From NCBI RefSeq assembly GCF_001419985.1, contig NZ_LJAL01000004.1, positions 361,757-425,756 of the forward strand: a stretch of 64,000 nucleotides of DNA. Direction: 5' to 3'. The translations under genes and the position numbers were made by a program. The DNA comes from Loktanella sp. 5RATIMAR09 (GTDB taxonomy: Bacteria > Pseudomonadota > Alphaproteobacteria > Rhodobacterales > Rhodobacteraceae). The notes beneath the pieces were generated by a model that was not told the DNA's origin, did not search any database, and saw nothing but the letters and a program-made list of their open reading frames with translations. Below are positions 37,458-49,579 of the stretch, piece by piece (positions within the stretch are counted from its first letter, which is position 1; the number at the start of each line of letters is the position of its first letter).

Positions 37458-37473
37458 GAACCAGTGGTCCGGC

Positions 37474-38229
37474 TTAGGTCAACGCGATCCAGATAAGCCG
37501 GACACCTGTCAAAAGCAGCAACACATATGTCAGCCCAAAGAACAAACGCTCCGGTATCCAATAGTGGGCCTTCACACCCAGCCACGCACCAATCAGGGCG
37601 AATGGGGCCAGCAAGAGGCTACCCATCATCGTGTCCCAGCTGAAGATACCCAAAAACGCATAGGGCACCGCCTTCATCCAGTTCACTGCCCAAAAGACAA
37701 CCACCGTGGTCGCCTGAAACGTCGTCTTGCTCAGGCCCTGTGACAGCAAAAACACCGCAGAGGGTGGGCCACCCGCATGGCTGATAAAGCTGGTAAACCC
37801 GCTCACCAGGCCCGCAATCCATGCAAATGGCGCGGAAAACGGCATGATCGGGATCTTGAGCCAACCGATGGCGCGCGCCCATTGAAAAGCAACGAATGCC
37901 AGACAAATCGCGCCGATCAGCAACCTGAACACATCAGCATCAACCGAGGCATAGAGCCATGCCGCAATAATGCACCCGGGCACCGCCCCGATCATCAGGC
38001 CTTTGGCAGATGGCCAATGCCACTTGCCCCAATAGGGTTTCAACGTGGCGGCATCCACCAGCATAAAGAGTGGCAAAACAATCCCCAAAGCAGCCCCCGG
38101 CGGAACCACCAGCGCCAGAATCGCACCGCCGACAAAGGCCGCACCCGACCCGAAACCAGCCTTGGACATACCGCCAAAGATGATCGCGGGGATGCCCACC
38201 GCAAAAAATTGCCATCCGAATTCAATCAC
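37474..38229 (-). CDS. TauE/SafE family permease
   Basis: 251 aa from a GTG start, about eight membrane segments. N-terminal GIPAIIFGGMSKAGFGSGAAFVGG and central FTSFISHAGGPPSAVFLL are the two family repeats, the latter with the HAGGPP motif typical of this branch. The substrate is unknown. It differs from the other TauE-like permease at 19438 and lacks a TIGR02186 partner. Convergent with the small secreted protein gene. Confidence 0.88.
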   Translation of the reverse strand: MIEFGWQFFAVGIPAIIFGGMSKAGFGSGAAFVGGAILALVVPPGAALGIVLPLFMLVDAATLKPYWGKWHWPSAKGLMIGAVPGCIIAAWLYASVDADVFRLLIGAICLAFVAFQWARAIGWLKIPIMPFSAPFAWIAGLVSGFTSFISHAGGPPSAVFLLSQGLSKTTFQATTVVVFWAVNWMKAVPYAFLGIFSWDTMMGSLLLAPFALIGAWLGVKAHYWIPERLFFGLTYVLLLLTGVRLIWIALT

Positions 38230-38268
38230 GCAAGCAGTCCAAAATACCCATCATTCCAGCATCGTTAG

Positions 38269-39351
<1,083 letters not shown>

Positions 39352-39373
39352 GCAATCTGCACATGAACGATAC

Positions 39374-39403
39374 AAGGGGCTGTCCTACGGGGCGGCCCTT
39401 TTT
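39374..39403 (+). terminator. mdh terminator
   Basis: AAGGGGCTG (39374-39382) pairs with CGGCCCTTT (39393-39401) including G-U pairs, followed by further T. It overlaps the end of the convergent glycosyltransferase gene. Confidence 0.8.
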
Positions 39404-40418
39404 ATTTGTGCAAATAGCCCGTCACATGGGTCTTGTTGACCTCCACCCAGCCATCAATGGCTTGCGGGCTTGCATCTGCAACCTGTCCTGCAAAATACCG
39501 TGTTACGACAGGGGCCGGATCAAAGGCCCGGTCATCCCAAAGCCCGCGCTCCACCAAAGACTTGATGGTTGGTGCGTCAACAGATTTCAGGCGGTGATAA
39601 AGGCTTTCCGCCATGTCCGGTGCCGCCATCAACGCCTCTGCCTGCCGCCGCCGGTGATCTGACGGCGGCATCCCGTCATGATCGTTCAGCGCCCGTATCA
39701 TCCGCGACAGTTTGTAGAACCAGTGGTGCGGCGTCAGACCTTCGAAATGCAAAAGTTCCAGCACCTCGTTGGTCGCACGTGTGCTGACAACCTCTTGGGC
39801 CGACTTGGGCTGTCTTGGCCGGTGGATCGACATATTCAAATCGCGCCCCGTCCGCACAAAGGCCTTGCCCTGCGCATGCCCCGCCAGCCCCCGGTTCGTC
39901 ATCTTGAAATCCGCGCCAAAGACCGCCGTCCCCCGCTTTGCAGGCCCCTGAAACGGACGCCGGAACGCGCCATCAAACAGTTCCGCACCGATCTTGCCCA
40001 TCGGGTGGACACGCTCAGCCACCCCCAGAATGAAACATTCGGTCTCGGCCTCGACCCCGGCCAAAACATCCGCCACAGGCATGGCCGCGCGCAGATACTC
40101 ATCCGCGTCACAATGTAAAATCCAATCCGCTGCGGTGCGCTGATAGGCATCCTGCGCATTGCGCACCTGCCGGATCTCATGGCGATGCGGGCGCGGCTTT
40201 CCGAAGCGGTCCCAATGCGCCGCATCGCAAGCCACCACCGTCACCTGCGGCAAGTGGGTAAAATCAACCGTTCCCGCCGCAGTCGGGCCGTCAAAATACA
40301 AAAATACCTGCGCCGCCCCCAGCGACAGGTGCCACGCCACGAAGGCCTGCAACAACGCAGGAGGTTCATCAACGGTAGCAACGACGGCCCATGAAGGTGT
40401 TTCTGTCAACATCGGCAC
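39402..40418 (-). CDS. glycosyltransferase family 2-type protein
   Basis: 338 aa. Glyco_tranf_2_4-like: N-terminal VVATVDEPPALLQAFVAWHLSLGAAQVFLYFDG, then RNAQDAYQRTAADWILHCDADEYL, where DAD is the metal-binding DxD. The C-terminal half (HRPRQPKSAQ, LHFEGLTPHHWFYKL) matches a Roseobacter family of glycosyltransferases acting on unknown acceptors, probably cell-surface polysaccharide. No signal or membrane segment. Convergent with mdh; the operator region for sucC lies beyond its start. Confidence 0.8.
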   Translation of the reverse strand: MPMLTETPSWAVVATVDEPPALLQAFVAWHLSLGAAQVFLYFDGPTAAGTVDFTHLPQVTVVACDAAHWDRFGKPRPHRHEIRQVRNAQDAYQRTAADWILHCDADEYLRAAMPVADVLAGVEAETECFILGVAERVHPMGKIGAELFDGAFRRPFQGPAKRGTAVFGADFKMTNRGLAGHAQGKAFVRTGRDLNMSIHRPRQPKSAQEVVSTRATNEVLELLHFEGLTPHHWFYKLSRMIRALNDHDGMPPSDHRRRQAEALMAAPDMAESLYHRLKSVDAPTIKSLVERGLWDDRAFDPAPVVTRYFAGQVADASPQAIDGWVEVNKTHVTGYLHK

Positions 40419-40487
40419 TTTGCTACCATAGTCACGAATCTTTCAAAATGGATTAAAACAGGCACAGTCTGAGCACACCTTGCCTTT

Positions 40488-40518
40488 TGTGATCACAGTA
40501 AAAAAATCTGTGATCACA
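40488..40518. promoter_or_regulatory. paired TGTGATCACA operators upstream of sucC
   Basis: Exact copies at 40488-40497 and 40509-40518, start-to-start 21 bp, the same arrangement as before sdhC. They lie 98-128 bases before the sucC ATG. A TATATA at 40555-40560 may be part of a promoter downstream of the sites, but no convincing -35 was found. Confidence 0.75.
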
Positions 40519-40615
40519 AATGTTCGATTTTCCCCTGATTTCCGATTTTTCGCTTATATAGCGTAGATTTTCCATGTTTAGGTGCCGTCAACCGAAGCCA
40601 AATTGGAATTGTCTT

Positions 40616-41809
40616 ATGAACATTCACGAATATCAGGCCAAAGCCTTGCTGCGCAGCTATGGCGCGCCCGTCTCTGATGGCCGCCCCGTCACCCGCGCCG
40701 AGGACGCCAAAACCGCAGCAGGCGAACTTGATGGTCCGCTGTGGGTTGTCAAAGCCCAGATCCACGCAGGTGGACGCGGCAAAGGCAAATTCAAAGAGGC
40801 CGATGCCGGCGAAGCCGGCGGCGTGCGCTTGGCCAAATCGGTCGAAGAGGCTGCACAGGAAGCCAAGAAGATGCTGGGCCGCACATTGGTCACGCACCAG
40901 ACCGGTCCTGCGGGCAAGCAGGTGAACCGCATCTACATCGAAGACGGCTCAGGCATCGAGACAGAAATGTACCTCGCCCTGCTGGTCGACCGCGCGACAA
41001 GCCGCATCGGCTTTGTCGTCTCGACCGAGGGCGGCATGGACATCGAAGAAGTCGCTGAAAATACGCCCGAGAAGATCCTCAACTTCACCGTTGATCCGGC
41101 AACCGGATATCAGCCGTTCCACGGCCGTCGCGTTGCTTTCGCGCTGGGGCTGAAAGGCAATCAGATCAAACAGTGCGTGGCGCTGATGGGCAACCTCTAC
41201 CGCGCTTTCACTGAAAAAGACATGGAGATGCTGGAGATCAACCCGTTGATCGTCACAGACGGCGGTGATCTCAAAGTACTCGACGCCAAGGTCGCTTTCG
41301 ACGGCAACGCCATCTACCGCCACGCCGATATCGCCGCCCTGCGCGACGAAACCGAAGAAGACCCCAAGGAACTGCAAGCTTCCAAGTACGACCTGAACTA
41401 TATCGCCCTCGACGGCGAAATCGGCTGCATGGTCAACGGCGCAGGTCTTGCCATGGCGACAATGGACATCATCAAACTCTACGGTGCTGAACCTGCCAAC
41501 TTCCTCGACGTGGGCGGCGGTGCGACGAAAGAGAAGGTGACCGAGGCCTTCAAGATCATCACATCCGACCCGCAGGTCAAAGGCATCCTTGTGAACATCT
41601 TCGGCGGCATCATGCGCTGCGACGTCATCGCAGAGGGCGTGATTGCGGCCGTGAAAGAGGTCGGCCTGCAGGTCCCACTGGTTGTGCGCCTTGAAGGGAC
41701 GAACGTCGAAAAAGGCAAAGAGATCATCCAGAACTCCGGCCTTGATGTGATCGCAGCGGACGACCTGAAAGACGGCGCGCAGAAGATCGTGAAAGCCGTC
41801 AAAGGTTAA
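40616..41809 (+). CDS. sucC: succinyl-CoA ligase [ADP-forming] beta subunit
   Basis: 397 aa from the ATG at 40616 ([12 protein letters not shown]), the canonical N-terminus; the open frame from 40574 is leader. ATP-grasp domain: [33 protein letters not shown], and the C-terminal [17 protein letters not shown]. With SucD it makes succinate, ATP or GTP and CoA from succinyl-CoA. First gene of sucC-sucD-sucA-sucB-MAPEG-MAPEG-lpd; the paired operators precede it. Confidence 0.98.
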   Translation: MNIHEYQAKALLRSYGAPVSDGRPVTRAEDAKTAAGELDGPLWVVKAQIHAGGRGKGKFKEADAGEAGGVRLAKSVEEAAQEAKKMLGRTLVTHQTGPAGKQVNRIYIEDGSGIETEMYLALLVDRATSRIGFVVSTEGGMDIEEVAENTPEKILNFTVDPATGYQPFHGRRVAFALGLKGNQIKQCVALMGNLYRAFTEKDMEMLEINPLIVTDGGDLKVLDAKVAFDGNAIYRHADIAALRDETEEDPKELQASKYDLNYIALDGEIGCMVNGAGLAMATMDIIKLYGAEPANFLDVGGGATKEKVTEAFKIITSDPQVKGILVNIFGGIMRCDVIAEGVIAAVKEVGLQVPLVVRLEGTNVEKGKEIIQNSGLDVIAADDLKDGAQKIVKAVKG

Positions 41810-41813
41810 TCCC

Positions 41814-41835
41814 GTAGGGTGGGTGAAACCCACGC
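41814..41835 (+). repeat. 22-base hairpin repeat between sucC and sucD
   Basis: GTAGGGTGGGTGAAACCCAC plus GC, which folds by itself (GTGGGT-type arms). The same 22 bases occur at 47047-47068 and, inverted, at 47025-47046. It looks like a dispersed intergenic repeat. Confidence 0.65.
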
Positions 41836-41863
41836 GATGCAAAGATTTTAAGGAGCCACCAAC

Positions 41864-42748
41864 ATGGCCATTCTCGTAAACGAAAACACCAAAGTGATCT
41901 GTCAGGGCCTTACCGGTTCACAGGGCACATTCCACTCCGAGCAAGCGATTGCCTACGGCACCAAAATGGTCGGCGGCGTGACCCCCGGCAAAGGCGGTCA
42001 GACGCACCTTGATTTGCCGATCTTCAACTCGGTCCACGAAGCCAAGCATGTGACCGAAGCCAACGCATCGGTTATCTACGTGCCGCCACCCTTCGCAGCG
42101 GATTCAATCCTTGAGGCCATCGACGCCGAAATGGAACTGATCATCTGCATCACCGAAGGCATCCCTGTCCTCGACATGATGCGTGTGAAGAAAGCGCTGG
42201 AAGGCTCAAAGTCCCGCCTCATCGGGCCAAACTGCCCCGGTGTCATCACGCCTGATGCGTGCAAAATCGGCATCATGCCCGGCCACATCCATAAGCGCGG
42301 CTCGGTCGGCGTTGTCTCCCGCTCCGGCACCCTGACCTATGAAGCCGTCAAGCAGACGTCCGACAGCGGCTTGGGCCAGTCCACCGCCGTCGGCATCGGC
42401 GGCGACCCTATCAAAGGCACCGAGCATATCGACGTGCTGGAAATGTTCCTTGCAGATGACGAAACCCAATCCATCATCATGATCGGCGAAATCGGCGGCT
42501 CTGCCGAAGAGGAAGCGGCACAGTTCTTGGCCGATGAGCGCAAGAAAGGCCGCTGGAAACCGACAGCCGGTTTCATCGCAGGCCGCACTGCCCCTCCGGG
42601 CCGCCGCATGGGCCACGCCGGTGCGATTGTCGCAGGCGGCAAAGGCGACGCGGAAAGCAAGATCGAAGCGATGAAATCCGCAGGTATCGTTGTGGCTGAC
42701 AGCCCCGCAACGCTGGGCGAGGCTGTGCTGGAAGCGATCGGTAAATAA
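41864..42748 (+). CDS. sucD: succinyl-CoA ligase [ADP-forming] alpha subunit
   Basis: 294 aa. CoA-binding N-terminus [35 protein letters not shown], then [27 protein letters not shown], and the phosphorylated His in the [11 protein letters not shown] region. Pairs with SucC. AGGAGCC precedes the ATG. Two identical hairpins separate it from sucA. Confidence 0.98.
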   Translation: MAILVNENTKVICQGLTGSQGTFHSEQAIAYGTKMVGGVTPGKGGQTHLDLPIFNSVHEAKHVTEANASVIYVPPPFAADSILEAIDAEMELIICITEGIPVLDMMRVKKALEGSKSRLIGPNCPGVITPDACKIGIMPGHIHKRGSVGVVSRSGTLTYEAVKQTSDSGLGQSTAVGIGGDPIKGTEHIDVLEMFLADDETQSIIMIGEIGGSAEEEAAQFLADERKKGRWKPTAGFIAGRTAPPGRRMGHAGAIVAGGKGDAESKIEAMKSAGIVVADSPATLGEAVLEAIGK

Positions 42749-42755
42749 ACGCGAG

Positions 42756-42817
42756 GTCCCGGATCAGGTCCGGGACTTCACCCCACATACAACGCAGTCC
42801 CGGAGCAAATCCGGGAC
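42756..42817 (+). repeat. two identical hairpins between sucD and sucA
   Basis: GTCCCGGA and TCCGGGAC form an 8-bp stem twice: at 42756-42776 with loop TCAGG and at 42797-42817 with loop GCAAA. Stems are identical while loops differ, as in REP-like elements. No T run follows, so they may pause RNA decay or polymerase rather than terminate. Confidence 0.7.
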
Positions 42818-42848
42818 CTCATCATCGGCAACCCACTGAGGTCAACTT

Positions 42849-45806
42849 ATGAACGACCATTCCCCCAACGACGTTTTCCATGCCTCTTCATTTCTGCAAG
42901 GCCATAACGCGGAATACGTGGAACAGCTTTATGCCCGTTATGCCGACAACCCCGGTGCTGTCGATGAAAGCTGGCAGGCGTTCTTCCGATCCTTGGGTGA
43001 TACCCCTGCAGATGCCAAGGCCGAGGCTGCAGGCCCGTCTTGGGCGCGCGGCGACTGGCCCCCAGCCCCCAACGATGATCTGACCGCTGCGCTTGACGGC
43101 CAATGGCCCGCCGAACCCGAGGCTGCAGGCAAAAAGATCAAGGAAAAGGCTGCCGAAAAGGGCGTTGAACTCGACGAGACTCAGGTCCGCAACGCGGTGC
43201 TCGACAGCATCCGCGCGCTGATGATCATCCGCGCCTACCGTATTCGTGGCCACCTGATTGCCGACCTTGATCCGCTGGGGATGCGCGAGAACGTGCCGCA
43301 CCCCGAGCTTGACCCGAAATCCTATGGCTTCACCGCCGCCGACATGGACCGCCCGATCTTTATCGACAACGTGCTTGGCCTCGAAGTGGCCACGATGAAC
43401 GAGATCATGGCGATCGTGCAGCGTACCTATTGCGGCACATTTGCGCTGCAATACATGCACATTTCCAACCCCGAAGAGGCCGGTTGGCTGAAAGAGCGCA
43501 TCGAAGGCTATGGCAAGGAAATCGCCTTTACCAAGGAAGGGCGCAAGGCGATCCTGAACTCTCTGGTCCAGGCCGAGGGTTTCGAGAAATTCCTGCACGT
43601 CAAATATATGGGCACCAAGCGTTTCGGCCTTGATGGCGGCGAAAGCCTGATCCCTGCGATGGAACAGATCATCAAACGCGGCGGGCAGTTGGGCCTTGAG
43701 GATATCGTCATCGGCATGCCGCACCGTGGCCGTCTGTCGGTGCTCGCCAATGTGATGCAGAAACCCTATCGCGCGATCTTTAACGAATTTCAGGGCGGGT
43801 CGTTCAAGCCCGAAGACGTGGATGGCTCGGGCGATGTGAAATACCACCTCGGGGCATCATCCGATCGTGCGTTTGATGACAATTCCGTCCACCTGTCACT
43901 GACGGCGAACCCCTCGCACCTTGAGGCGGTCAACCCGGTCGTTCTGGGCAAGGTCCGCGCCAAGCAGGACCAGAAGAAGGACAAGGATCGTACCAAGGTC
44001 ATGGCCGTGCTGCTACACGGTGATGCGGCCTTTGCGGGACAAGGCGTTGTGGCCGAAGGCTTTGGCCTGTCCGGCCTCAAGGGTCACAGGACCGGTGGCA
44101 CCATGCATATCGTGGTGAACAACCAGATCGGTTTTACCACCGCGCCGCATTTCAGCCGCTCGTCACCTTACCCAACCGATATTGCGCTGATGGTCGAGGC
44201 GCCGATCTTCCACGTGAACGGCGACGATCCAGAGGCTGTGGTCCACGCCGCCCGCGTCGCGACCGAATTCCGCCAGAAGTTCCATAAGGACGTGGTGCTG
44301 GATATCATCTGCTACCGACGCTTTGGTCACAACGAAGGCGACGAGCCGATGTTCACCAACCCGGTGATGTACAAAAAGATCAAAAAGCAAAAGACCACGC
44401 TGACGCTCTACACCGAGCGACTGGTGCGCGACGGGTTGATCCCCGAAGGCGAGATCGAAGACATGAAAGCCGCGTTCCAAGCCTATCTGAACGAGGAATT
44501 CGAATCCGGAAAGACCTACAAACCCAACAAGGCCGACTGGCTGGACGGCAAGTGGTCTCATCTGGACCGCAACAAGGACGACTATCAGCGCGGCGCGACC
44601 GCAATCGAGGAAAAGACCTTCGCGGACATCGGCAACGCGCTTTCCAACGCGCCCGAGAACTTTCCATTGCACAAAACTGTTGCGCGCCTGCTCGACGCCA
44701 AGGCCACCATGTTTGAAACAGGCGAAGGAATCGACTGGGCGACCGGCGAGGCACTGGCCTTTGGTTCGCTTCTGACCGAAGGCTATCCTGTGCGTCTTTC
44801 GGGGCAGGACAGTACACGCGGCACATTCAGCCAGCGGCATTCCGGTCTGATCAATCAGGACAACGAAGAGCGCTATTACCCGCTGAACCATATCCGCGAC
44901 GGTCAGGCCCATTACGAAGTCATCGATTCGATGCTTTCGGAATATGCGGTTCTCGGCTTTGAATACGGCTATTCACTGGCTGAACCCAACGCACTCACAC
45001 TGTGGGAAGCGCAGTTCGGCGATTTCGCCAATGGCGCGCAAATCATGTTCGACCAGTTCATCAGCTCTGGCGAAAGCAAATGGCTGCGGATGTCGGGCCT
45101 CGTGTGTCTGTTGCCACATGGCTACGAAGGACAAGGGCCCGAACACTCCAGCGCGCGTCTGGAACGGTTCCTGACAATGTGCGGCGGCGACAACTGGATC
45201 GTCGCAAACTGCACGACGCCTGCGAACTATTTCCACCTGCTGCGCCGTCAGTTGCACCGGACCTACCGCAAGCCGTTGATCCTGATGACACCCAAGTCGC
45301 TCTTGCGGCACAAACTGGCCGTGTCAAAGAAAGAGGAATTCACCACCGGTTCCAGCTTCCACCGCGTGCTCTGGGATGATGCCCAGCAGGGGAATTCGGA
45401 CACCAAACTGGTTGCGGATGACAAAATCAAACGGGTCGTGATGTGTTCCGGCAAGGTCTATTACGACCTGCTGGAAGAACGCGACGCGCGCGGGATCAAC
45501 GATGTGTACATCCTGCGGTTCGAGCAGTTTTACCCGTTCCCAGCGCAATCGGCGATGAAAGAACTCGAACGGTTCAAGAATGCCGAAATGGTCTGGTGTC
45601 AGGAAGAGCCGCGCAATCAGGGGGCGTGGGCGTTTATGGAACCCAATATCGAATGGGTGCTGACACGGTCCAAAGCGAAACACACCCGGCCTACCTACGT
45701 GGGGCGCGCCGCCGCCGCCTCGCCTGCCACAGGTCTGGCCAGCAAACATAAAGCAGAACAAACAGCGCTCGTGAATGATGCGTTGACCATCGAAGGAACA
45801 AAGTAA
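42849..45806 (+). CDS. sucA: 2-oxoglutarate dehydrogenase E1 component
   Basis: 985 aa, full length. It decarboxylates 2-oxoglutarate with thiamine diphosphate and passes succinyl to the lipoyl group of SucB. The N-terminal [19 protein letters not shown] is the E2-binding start; [14 protein letters not shown] (about residue 290), [15 protein letters not shown] with the ThDP-binding GD...N region, FGHNEGDEP, and [21 protein letters not shown] are family blocks. The start is preceded by GAGG. The stop overlaps the sucB start (TAATG). Confidence 0.98.
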   Translation: MNDHSPNDVFHASSFLQGHNAEYVEQLYARYADNPGAVDESWQAFFRSLGDTPADAKAEAAGPSWARGDWPPAPNDDLTAALDGQWPAEPEAAGKKIKEKAAEKGVELDETQVRNAVLDSIRALMIIRAYRIRGHLIADLDPLGMRENVPHPELDPKSYGFTAADMDRPIFIDNVLGLEVATMNEIMAIVQRTYCGTFALQYMHISNPEEAGWLKERIEGYGKEIAFTKEGRKAILNSLVQAEGFEKFLHVKYMGTKRFGLDGGESLIPAMEQIIKRGGQLGLEDIVIGMPHRGRLSVLANVMQKPYRAIFNEFQGGSFKPEDVDGSGDVKYHLGASSDRAFDDNSVHLSLTANPSHLEAVNPVVLGKVRAKQDQKKDKDRTKVMAVLLHGDAAFAGQGVVAEGFGLSGLKGHRTGGTMHIVVNNQIGFTTAPHFSRSSPYPTDIALMVEAPIFHVNGDDPEAVVHAARVATEFRQKFHKDVVLDIICYRRFGHNEGDEPMFTNPVMYKKIKKQKTTLTLYTERLVRDGLIPEGEIEDMKAAFQAYLNEEFESGKTYKPNKADWLDGKWSHLDRNKDDYQRGATAIEEKTFADIGNALSNAPENFPLHKTVARLLDAKATMFETGEGIDWATGEALAFGSLLTEGYPVRLSGQDSTRGTFSQRHSGLINQDNEERYYPLNHIRDGQAHYEVIDSMLSEYAVLGFEYGYSLAEPNALTLWEAQFGDFANGAQIMFDQFISSGESKWLRMSGLVCLLPHGYEGQGPEHSSARLERFLTMCGGDNWIVANCTTPANYFHLLRRQLHRTYRKPLILMTPKSLLRHKLAVSKKEEFTTGSSFHRVLWDDAQQGNSDTKLVADDKIKRVVMCSGKVYYDLLEERDARGINDVYILRFEQFYPFPAQSAMKELERFKNAEMVWCQEEPRNQGAWAFMEPNIEWVLTRSKAKHTRPTYVGRAAAASPATGLASKHKAEQTALVNDALTIEGTK

Positions 45807-47014
45807 TGAGCACCGAAGTCCGCGTCCCCACCCTTGGCGAATCCGTGACCGAGGCCACCGTCGCCACATGGTTCAAACAGCCTGGCGATGCCGTGGCCGT
45901 TGACGAAATGCTCTGCGAGCTGGAAACCGACAAGGTGACTGTCGAAGTGCCAAGCCCCGTTGCAGGCACCCTGTCCGAAATCGTAGCCAACGAGGGTGAC
46001 ACCGTTGGTGTTGATGCGTTGCTGGCACAGATCAGCGAAGGCGATGCCGCGCCAGCGCCAAAAGCCGAGAAGCGCGAAGAGGCCCCCAAGGCCGAAGAGC
46101 AGCCCGCCCCCGCCGCCACAGACGAAGGCGACAAAGACGTTGAGGATGCGCCATCGGCCAAGAAACTGATGGCAGAGAACAACCTCACTGACGTCAAAGG
46201 CACCGGCAAAGACGGCCGCGTGATGAAAGAAGACGTGCTCAACGCGCTTTCATCATCCGCGCCTGCATCTGCGCCAACGTCCGCTCCGCGCGCGCCCGTC
46301 GCCGCATCCCAAGCGGACCGCGAAGAGCGCGTGAAAATGACAAGGCTAAGACAGACCATCGCCAAGCGTCTGAAAGACAGCCAGAACACCGCCGCCATGC
46401 TGACCACCTATAACGAGGTCGACATGACCGAGGTGATGGCGCTGCGCAACGAATACAAAGACCTGTTCTTGAAAAAACATGGCGTCAAACTGGGCTTCAT
46501 GTCCTTCTTCACCAAGGCCTGCGTGCATGCTTTGAATGAAGTGCCAGAAGTGAACGCCGAAATCGACGGGACGGACGTGGTCTATAAAAACTACGTCAAC
46601 ATGGGCATCGCCGCAGGTACGCCCACAGGCCTTGTGGTGCCGGTGATCAACGACGCCGACCAGATGTCCTTTGCCGCCATCGAAAAGGCGATTGCCGAAA
46701 TGGGCGCCAAAGCCCGCGACGGCAAGCTGAGCATGGCCGAAATGCAAGGCGGCACTTTCACTATCTCGAATGGTGGTGTTTACGGCTCGCTGATGTCCTC
46801 GCCCATCCTGAACCCCCCGCAGTCGGGCATCCTCGGCATGCACAAAATTCAGGACCGCCCGATGGCGATCAATGGTGAGGTCGTGATCCGTCCGATGATG
46901 TATCTGGCACTGTCTTACGACCACCGGATCGTGGACGGCAAAGGTGCGGTGACGTTCCTTGTCCGGGTGAAAGAGGCGCTTGAGGATCCACGCCGTTTGT
47001 TGATGGATTTGTGA
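45806..47014 (+). CDS. sucB: dihydrolipoamide succinyltransferase (E2)
   Basis: 402 aa. Lipoyl domain with the modified lysine K43 in ETDKVTVEV, an Ala/Pro/Glu-rich linker (about 80-105), a peripheral subunit-binding domain ([21 protein letters not shown]), a second Ala/Pro linker and the catalytic domain ending [13 protein letters not shown] with the HxxxDG site. It transfers succinyl to CoA within the 2-oxoglutarate dehydrogenase complex. It overlaps sucA by one base. Confidence 0.98.
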   Translation: MSTEVRVPTLGESVTEATVATWFKQPGDAVAVDEMLCELETDKVTVEVPSPVAGTLSEIVANEGDTVGVDALLAQISEGDAAPAPKAEKREEAPKAEEQPAPAATDEGDKDVEDAPSAKKLMAENNLTDVKGTGKDGRVMKEDVLNALSSSAPASAPTSAPRAPVAASQADREERVKMTRLRQTIAKRLKDSQNTAAMLTTYNEVDMTEVMALRNEYKDLFLKKHGVKLGFMSFFTKACVHALNEVPEVNAEIDGTDVVYKNYVNMGIAAGTPTGLVVPVINDADQMSFAAIEKAIAEMGAKARDGKLSMAEMQGGTFTISNGGVYGSLMSSPILNPPQSGILGMHKIQDRPMAINGEVVIRPMMYLALSYDHRIVDGKGAVTFLVRVKEALEDPRRLLMDL

Positions 47015-47024
47015 TGGATCACGC

Positions 47025-47068
47025 GCGTGGGTTTCACCCACCCTACGTAGGGTGGGTGAAACCCACGC
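47025..47068. repeat. perfect 44-bp palindrome after sucB
   Basis: Two 22-base arms meet without a loop: 47025-47046 (starts GCGTGGGTTTCACCCACC) and its exact reverse complement 47047-47068. Each arm is the element also found once between sucC and sucD. In RNA it would make a very stable hairpin between sucB and the MAPEG genes. Confidence 0.8.
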
Positions 47069-47095
47069 TTGCCACATAAACCAAAAGGAAACCCT

Positions 47096-47482
47096 ATGAC
47101 ACCTGAACTCCAATACCTCGTCTACGCCGTTATCCTGCTGATCGTGCACGTCCTCGTGCAGGCGACCTTCAGCGATCTAAGCAAAGGCCTTGGCTGGGCG
47201 TTGGGTCCACAGGATGAAGAACGTGAGCAAAATGTCACCGCTGCACGGATCGAACGCGCCTTACGCAATTATCTGGAAACCTTGCCGGCTTTCATCGCAT
47301 TGGCCCTAACGCTTGCCGTCACCGAATTGGGCAACGCCACCTCCGCTCTTGGTGCCGCGATCTGGTTCTGGGCGCGCGTCGCCTATATCCCCGCCTATGC
47401 CTCCGGCGTTCCGCTGGTGCGCTCGGTTGCATTTTTTGCGTCATTGGCAGGATTGGTCATGATGATTTTGCCGCTGTTGTGA
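47096..47482 (+). CDS. MAPEG family membrane protein A
   Basis: 128 aa from the ATG at 47096, with AAAAGGAAA upstream. Four membrane segments. RIERALRNYLETLPAFIALAL and ARVAYIPAYASGVPLVRSVAF are the MAPEG signatures (membrane-associated proteins in eicosanoid and glutathione metabolism). Bacterial members have unproven substrates. It lies between sucB and lpd and is followed one base later by a second MAPEG gene. Confidence 0.85.
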   Translation: MTPELQYLVYAVILLIVHVLVQATFSDLSKGLGWALGPQDEEREQNVTAARIERALRNYLETLPAFIALALTLAVTELGNATSALGAAIWFWARVAYIPAYASGVPLVRSVAFFASLAGLVMMILPLL

Positions 47483-47483
47483 T

Positions 47484-47894
47484 ATGACCCCCGAACTCAC
47501 CGTCCTCGCCCTCGCCGCTCTGCTCCAAGGCGTCCAGTTCATCCTCATGGCGATCCCTGCCAATATCGAACTCGGCCCCGGCAAAACCATGTCGCCCCGC
47601 GACGCCAGCCGCATGGGTAAACCCTTGGTCGAACAAGTCAGCGATAAGACCGCGCGCCTTTTCCGCGCGCTGAACAACCATTTCGAGGCACTCATCCTCT
47701 TCACCATCGCCGTTGTCGTCATCACCCTTGGCGACAAAGGCACCGGATTTTCGGCCATCTGCGCATGGACCTATCTGGCCGCCCGCGTTCTTTATGTCCC
47801 CGCTTATTACTTCGGCCTCACCCCGTGGCGGTCACTAATTTGGTTTGTGGGGTTCACCTCAACCATGCTGATGATACTGTCGGCCCTGATATGA
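47484..47894 (+). CDS. MAPEG family membrane protein B
   Basis: 136 aa, four membrane segments. KTARLFRALNNHFEALILFTIAVV and AARVLYVPAYYFGLTPWRSLIWFVGF match the MAPEG pattern. It starts one base after protein A; the pair could form a hetero-oligomer or be a duplication that has diverged. It lies 62 bases upstream of lpd within the TCA gene cluster. Confidence 0.85.
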   Translation: MTPELTVLALAALLQGVQFILMAIPANIELGPGKTMSPRDASRMGKPLVEQVSDKTARLFRALNNHFEALILFTIAVVVITLGDKGTGFSAICAWTYLAARVLYVPAYYFGLTPWRSLIWFVGFTSTMLMILSALI

Positions 47895-47956
47895 CATATG
47901 TATGTACGGGTTGTGCACGCGCTGTGTACGCCCTGTGACACCCTAAAGGAGACCCC

Positions 47957-49345
47957 ATGTCCAGCTATGACGTCATCGTAATCGGCGCCGGTCCCGGCGG
48001 CTATGTTTGTGCTATCCGCTGTGCCCAGTTGGGCATGAAAGTGGCCTGTGTCGAAGGGCGCGAAACGCTGGGCGGCACCTGCCTGAACGTGGGCTGCATC
48101 CCGTCGAAGGCTATGCTGCACGCCACCCATATGCTGCACGAAGCCGAACATAATTTTGCAACCATGGGCCTGAAGGGCAAAGCGCCTTCCGTCGACTGGA
48201 AACAAATGCTGTCCTATAAGGATGACACGATTGCCCAGAACACTGGCGGCATCGAATTTCTGTTCAAAAAGAACAAGGTAGACTGGATCAAAGGCTGGGC
48301 TACAATCCCCGAAGCAGGCAAAGTCAAAGTCGGTGACGAAGTGCACGAGGCCAAGCACATCGTTATCGCATCAGGGTCCGAAGCCGCATCCCTGCCCGGC
48401 GTCGAGGTCGATGAAAAGACCGTCGTCACATCCACAGGCGCGCTGGAACTGGGCAAGATCCCCAAGAAACTCGTCGTGATCGGCGCAGGCGTCATCGGGC
48501 TTGAGCTGGGCTCGGTCTATGCCCGTCTGGGGGCCGAGGTCGAGGTGATCGAATTCCTTGATGCTATCACCCCCGGCATGGACAAAGAAATCGCCCGTCA
48601 GTTCCAGAAAATGCTGACCAAACAGGGGCTTAAATTTACTCTTGGTGCGGCTGTGCAAGGCGTCGAAGTCAAGAACAACAAGGCCACCGTCACCTATAAA
48701 CTGCGCAAAGACGATAGCGAACACACGCTTTCCGCAGACACCGTTCTGGTCGCCACCGGGCGCAAACCCTACACCAAAGGGCTGGGTCTGGAAGAACTCG
48801 GCGTTGAGATGTCCGAACGCGGCCAAATCAAAACCGACGGCAAATATGCGACGAATGTGGCGGGCATCTACGCTGTTGGCGACACCATCGCAGGCCCCAT
48901 GCTGGCCCATAAGGCCGAAGACGAAGGCATGGCCGTCGCCGAAGGCATCGCAGGCCAACACCCCCACGTCAACTACGGTGTCATTCCCGGTGTGATCTAC
49001 ACACATCCCGAGGTGGCAAATGTGGGTGAGACCGAAGAAACCCTGAAAGAACAAGGGCGCAAGTACAAAGTCGGCAAGTTCCCCTTCATGGGCAACGCGC
49101 GTGCCAAGGCCAATTTCGCAGGTGACGGGTTTGTAAAGATCCTCGTAGATGCGACCACCGACCGCGTGCTGGGCGCGCATATCATCGGCCCGATGGCAGG
49201 TGACCTGATCCACGAAATCTGCGTGGCCATGGAATTCGGTGCAGCCGCGGAAGACCTTGCACGGACTTGCCACGCGCATCCAACCTACTCCGAGGCTGTG
49301 CGCGAAGCCGCCCTTGCCTGCGGTGACGGCGCGATTCACGCCTAG
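47957..49345 (+). CDS. lpd: dihydrolipoamide dehydrogenase (E3)
   Basis: 462 aa. FAD loop [21 protein letters not shown], redox-active disulfide in [16 protein letters not shown] (about residues 38-53), NAD loop [22 protein letters not shown], and the C-terminal [15 protein letters not shown] with the catalytic His-Glu. It reoxidises the lipoyl groups of SucB. AAAGGAGA precedes the ATG. Last gene of the suc cluster. Confidence 0.98.
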   Translation: MSSYDVIVIGAGPGGYVCAIRCAQLGMKVACVEGRETLGGTCLNVGCIPSKAMLHATHMLHEAEHNFATMGLKGKAPSVDWKQMLSYKDDTIAQNTGGIEFLFKKNKVDWIKGWATIPEAGKVKVGDEVHEAKHIVIASGSEAASLPGVEVDEKTVVTSTGALELGKIPKKLVVIGAGVIGLELGSVYARLGAEVEVIEFLDAITPGMDKEIARQFQKMLTKQGLKFTLGAAVQGVEVKNNKATVTYKLRKDDSEHTLSADTVLVATGRKPYTKGLGLEELGVEMSERGQIKTDGKYATNVAGIYAVGDTIAGPMLAHKAEDEGMAVAEGIAGQHPHVNYGVIPGVIYTHPEVANVGETEETLKEQGRKYKVGKFPFMGNARAKANFAGDGFVKILVDATTDRVLGAHIIGPMAGDLIHEICVAMEFGAAAEDLARTCHAHPTYSEAVREAALACGDGAIHA

Positions 49346-49352
49346 ATTTCGT

Positions 49353-49390
49353 GGGCCGGACCGGCCTTTTGTGCCGGTCCATGCCGGCCC
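49353..49390 (+). terminator. hairpin after lpd
   Basis: GGACCGGC (49358-49365) pairs with GCCGGTCC (49373-49380), with an outer GGGCC/GGCCC stem. There is no T run after it, so it may be a 3' stabiliser or a Rho-assisted end. Confidence 0.5.
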
Positions 49391-49579
49391 CGCTCCTGAT
49401 GAGGAACGGTTCTCGGGCAGGCAATTTTAGCTGTGACCCGAGAACACTTGCTGCAAAAACAGCACATTGGACGGGCAATTGCTTGCTTTTCGGGGGTTTT
49501 CAGAGAGATAACAGGGACAACTGCGGTCGTTTTCTGCCTTGATAGCGGTGACCGTCAATAGTGAGTCCGAGAACACCGC

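Noticed and set aside
42749..42848. A 2-oxoglutarate or sucA-type riboswitch before sucA
   Set aside because: The region holds only the two short identical hairpins, with no larger conserved fold that I recognise.
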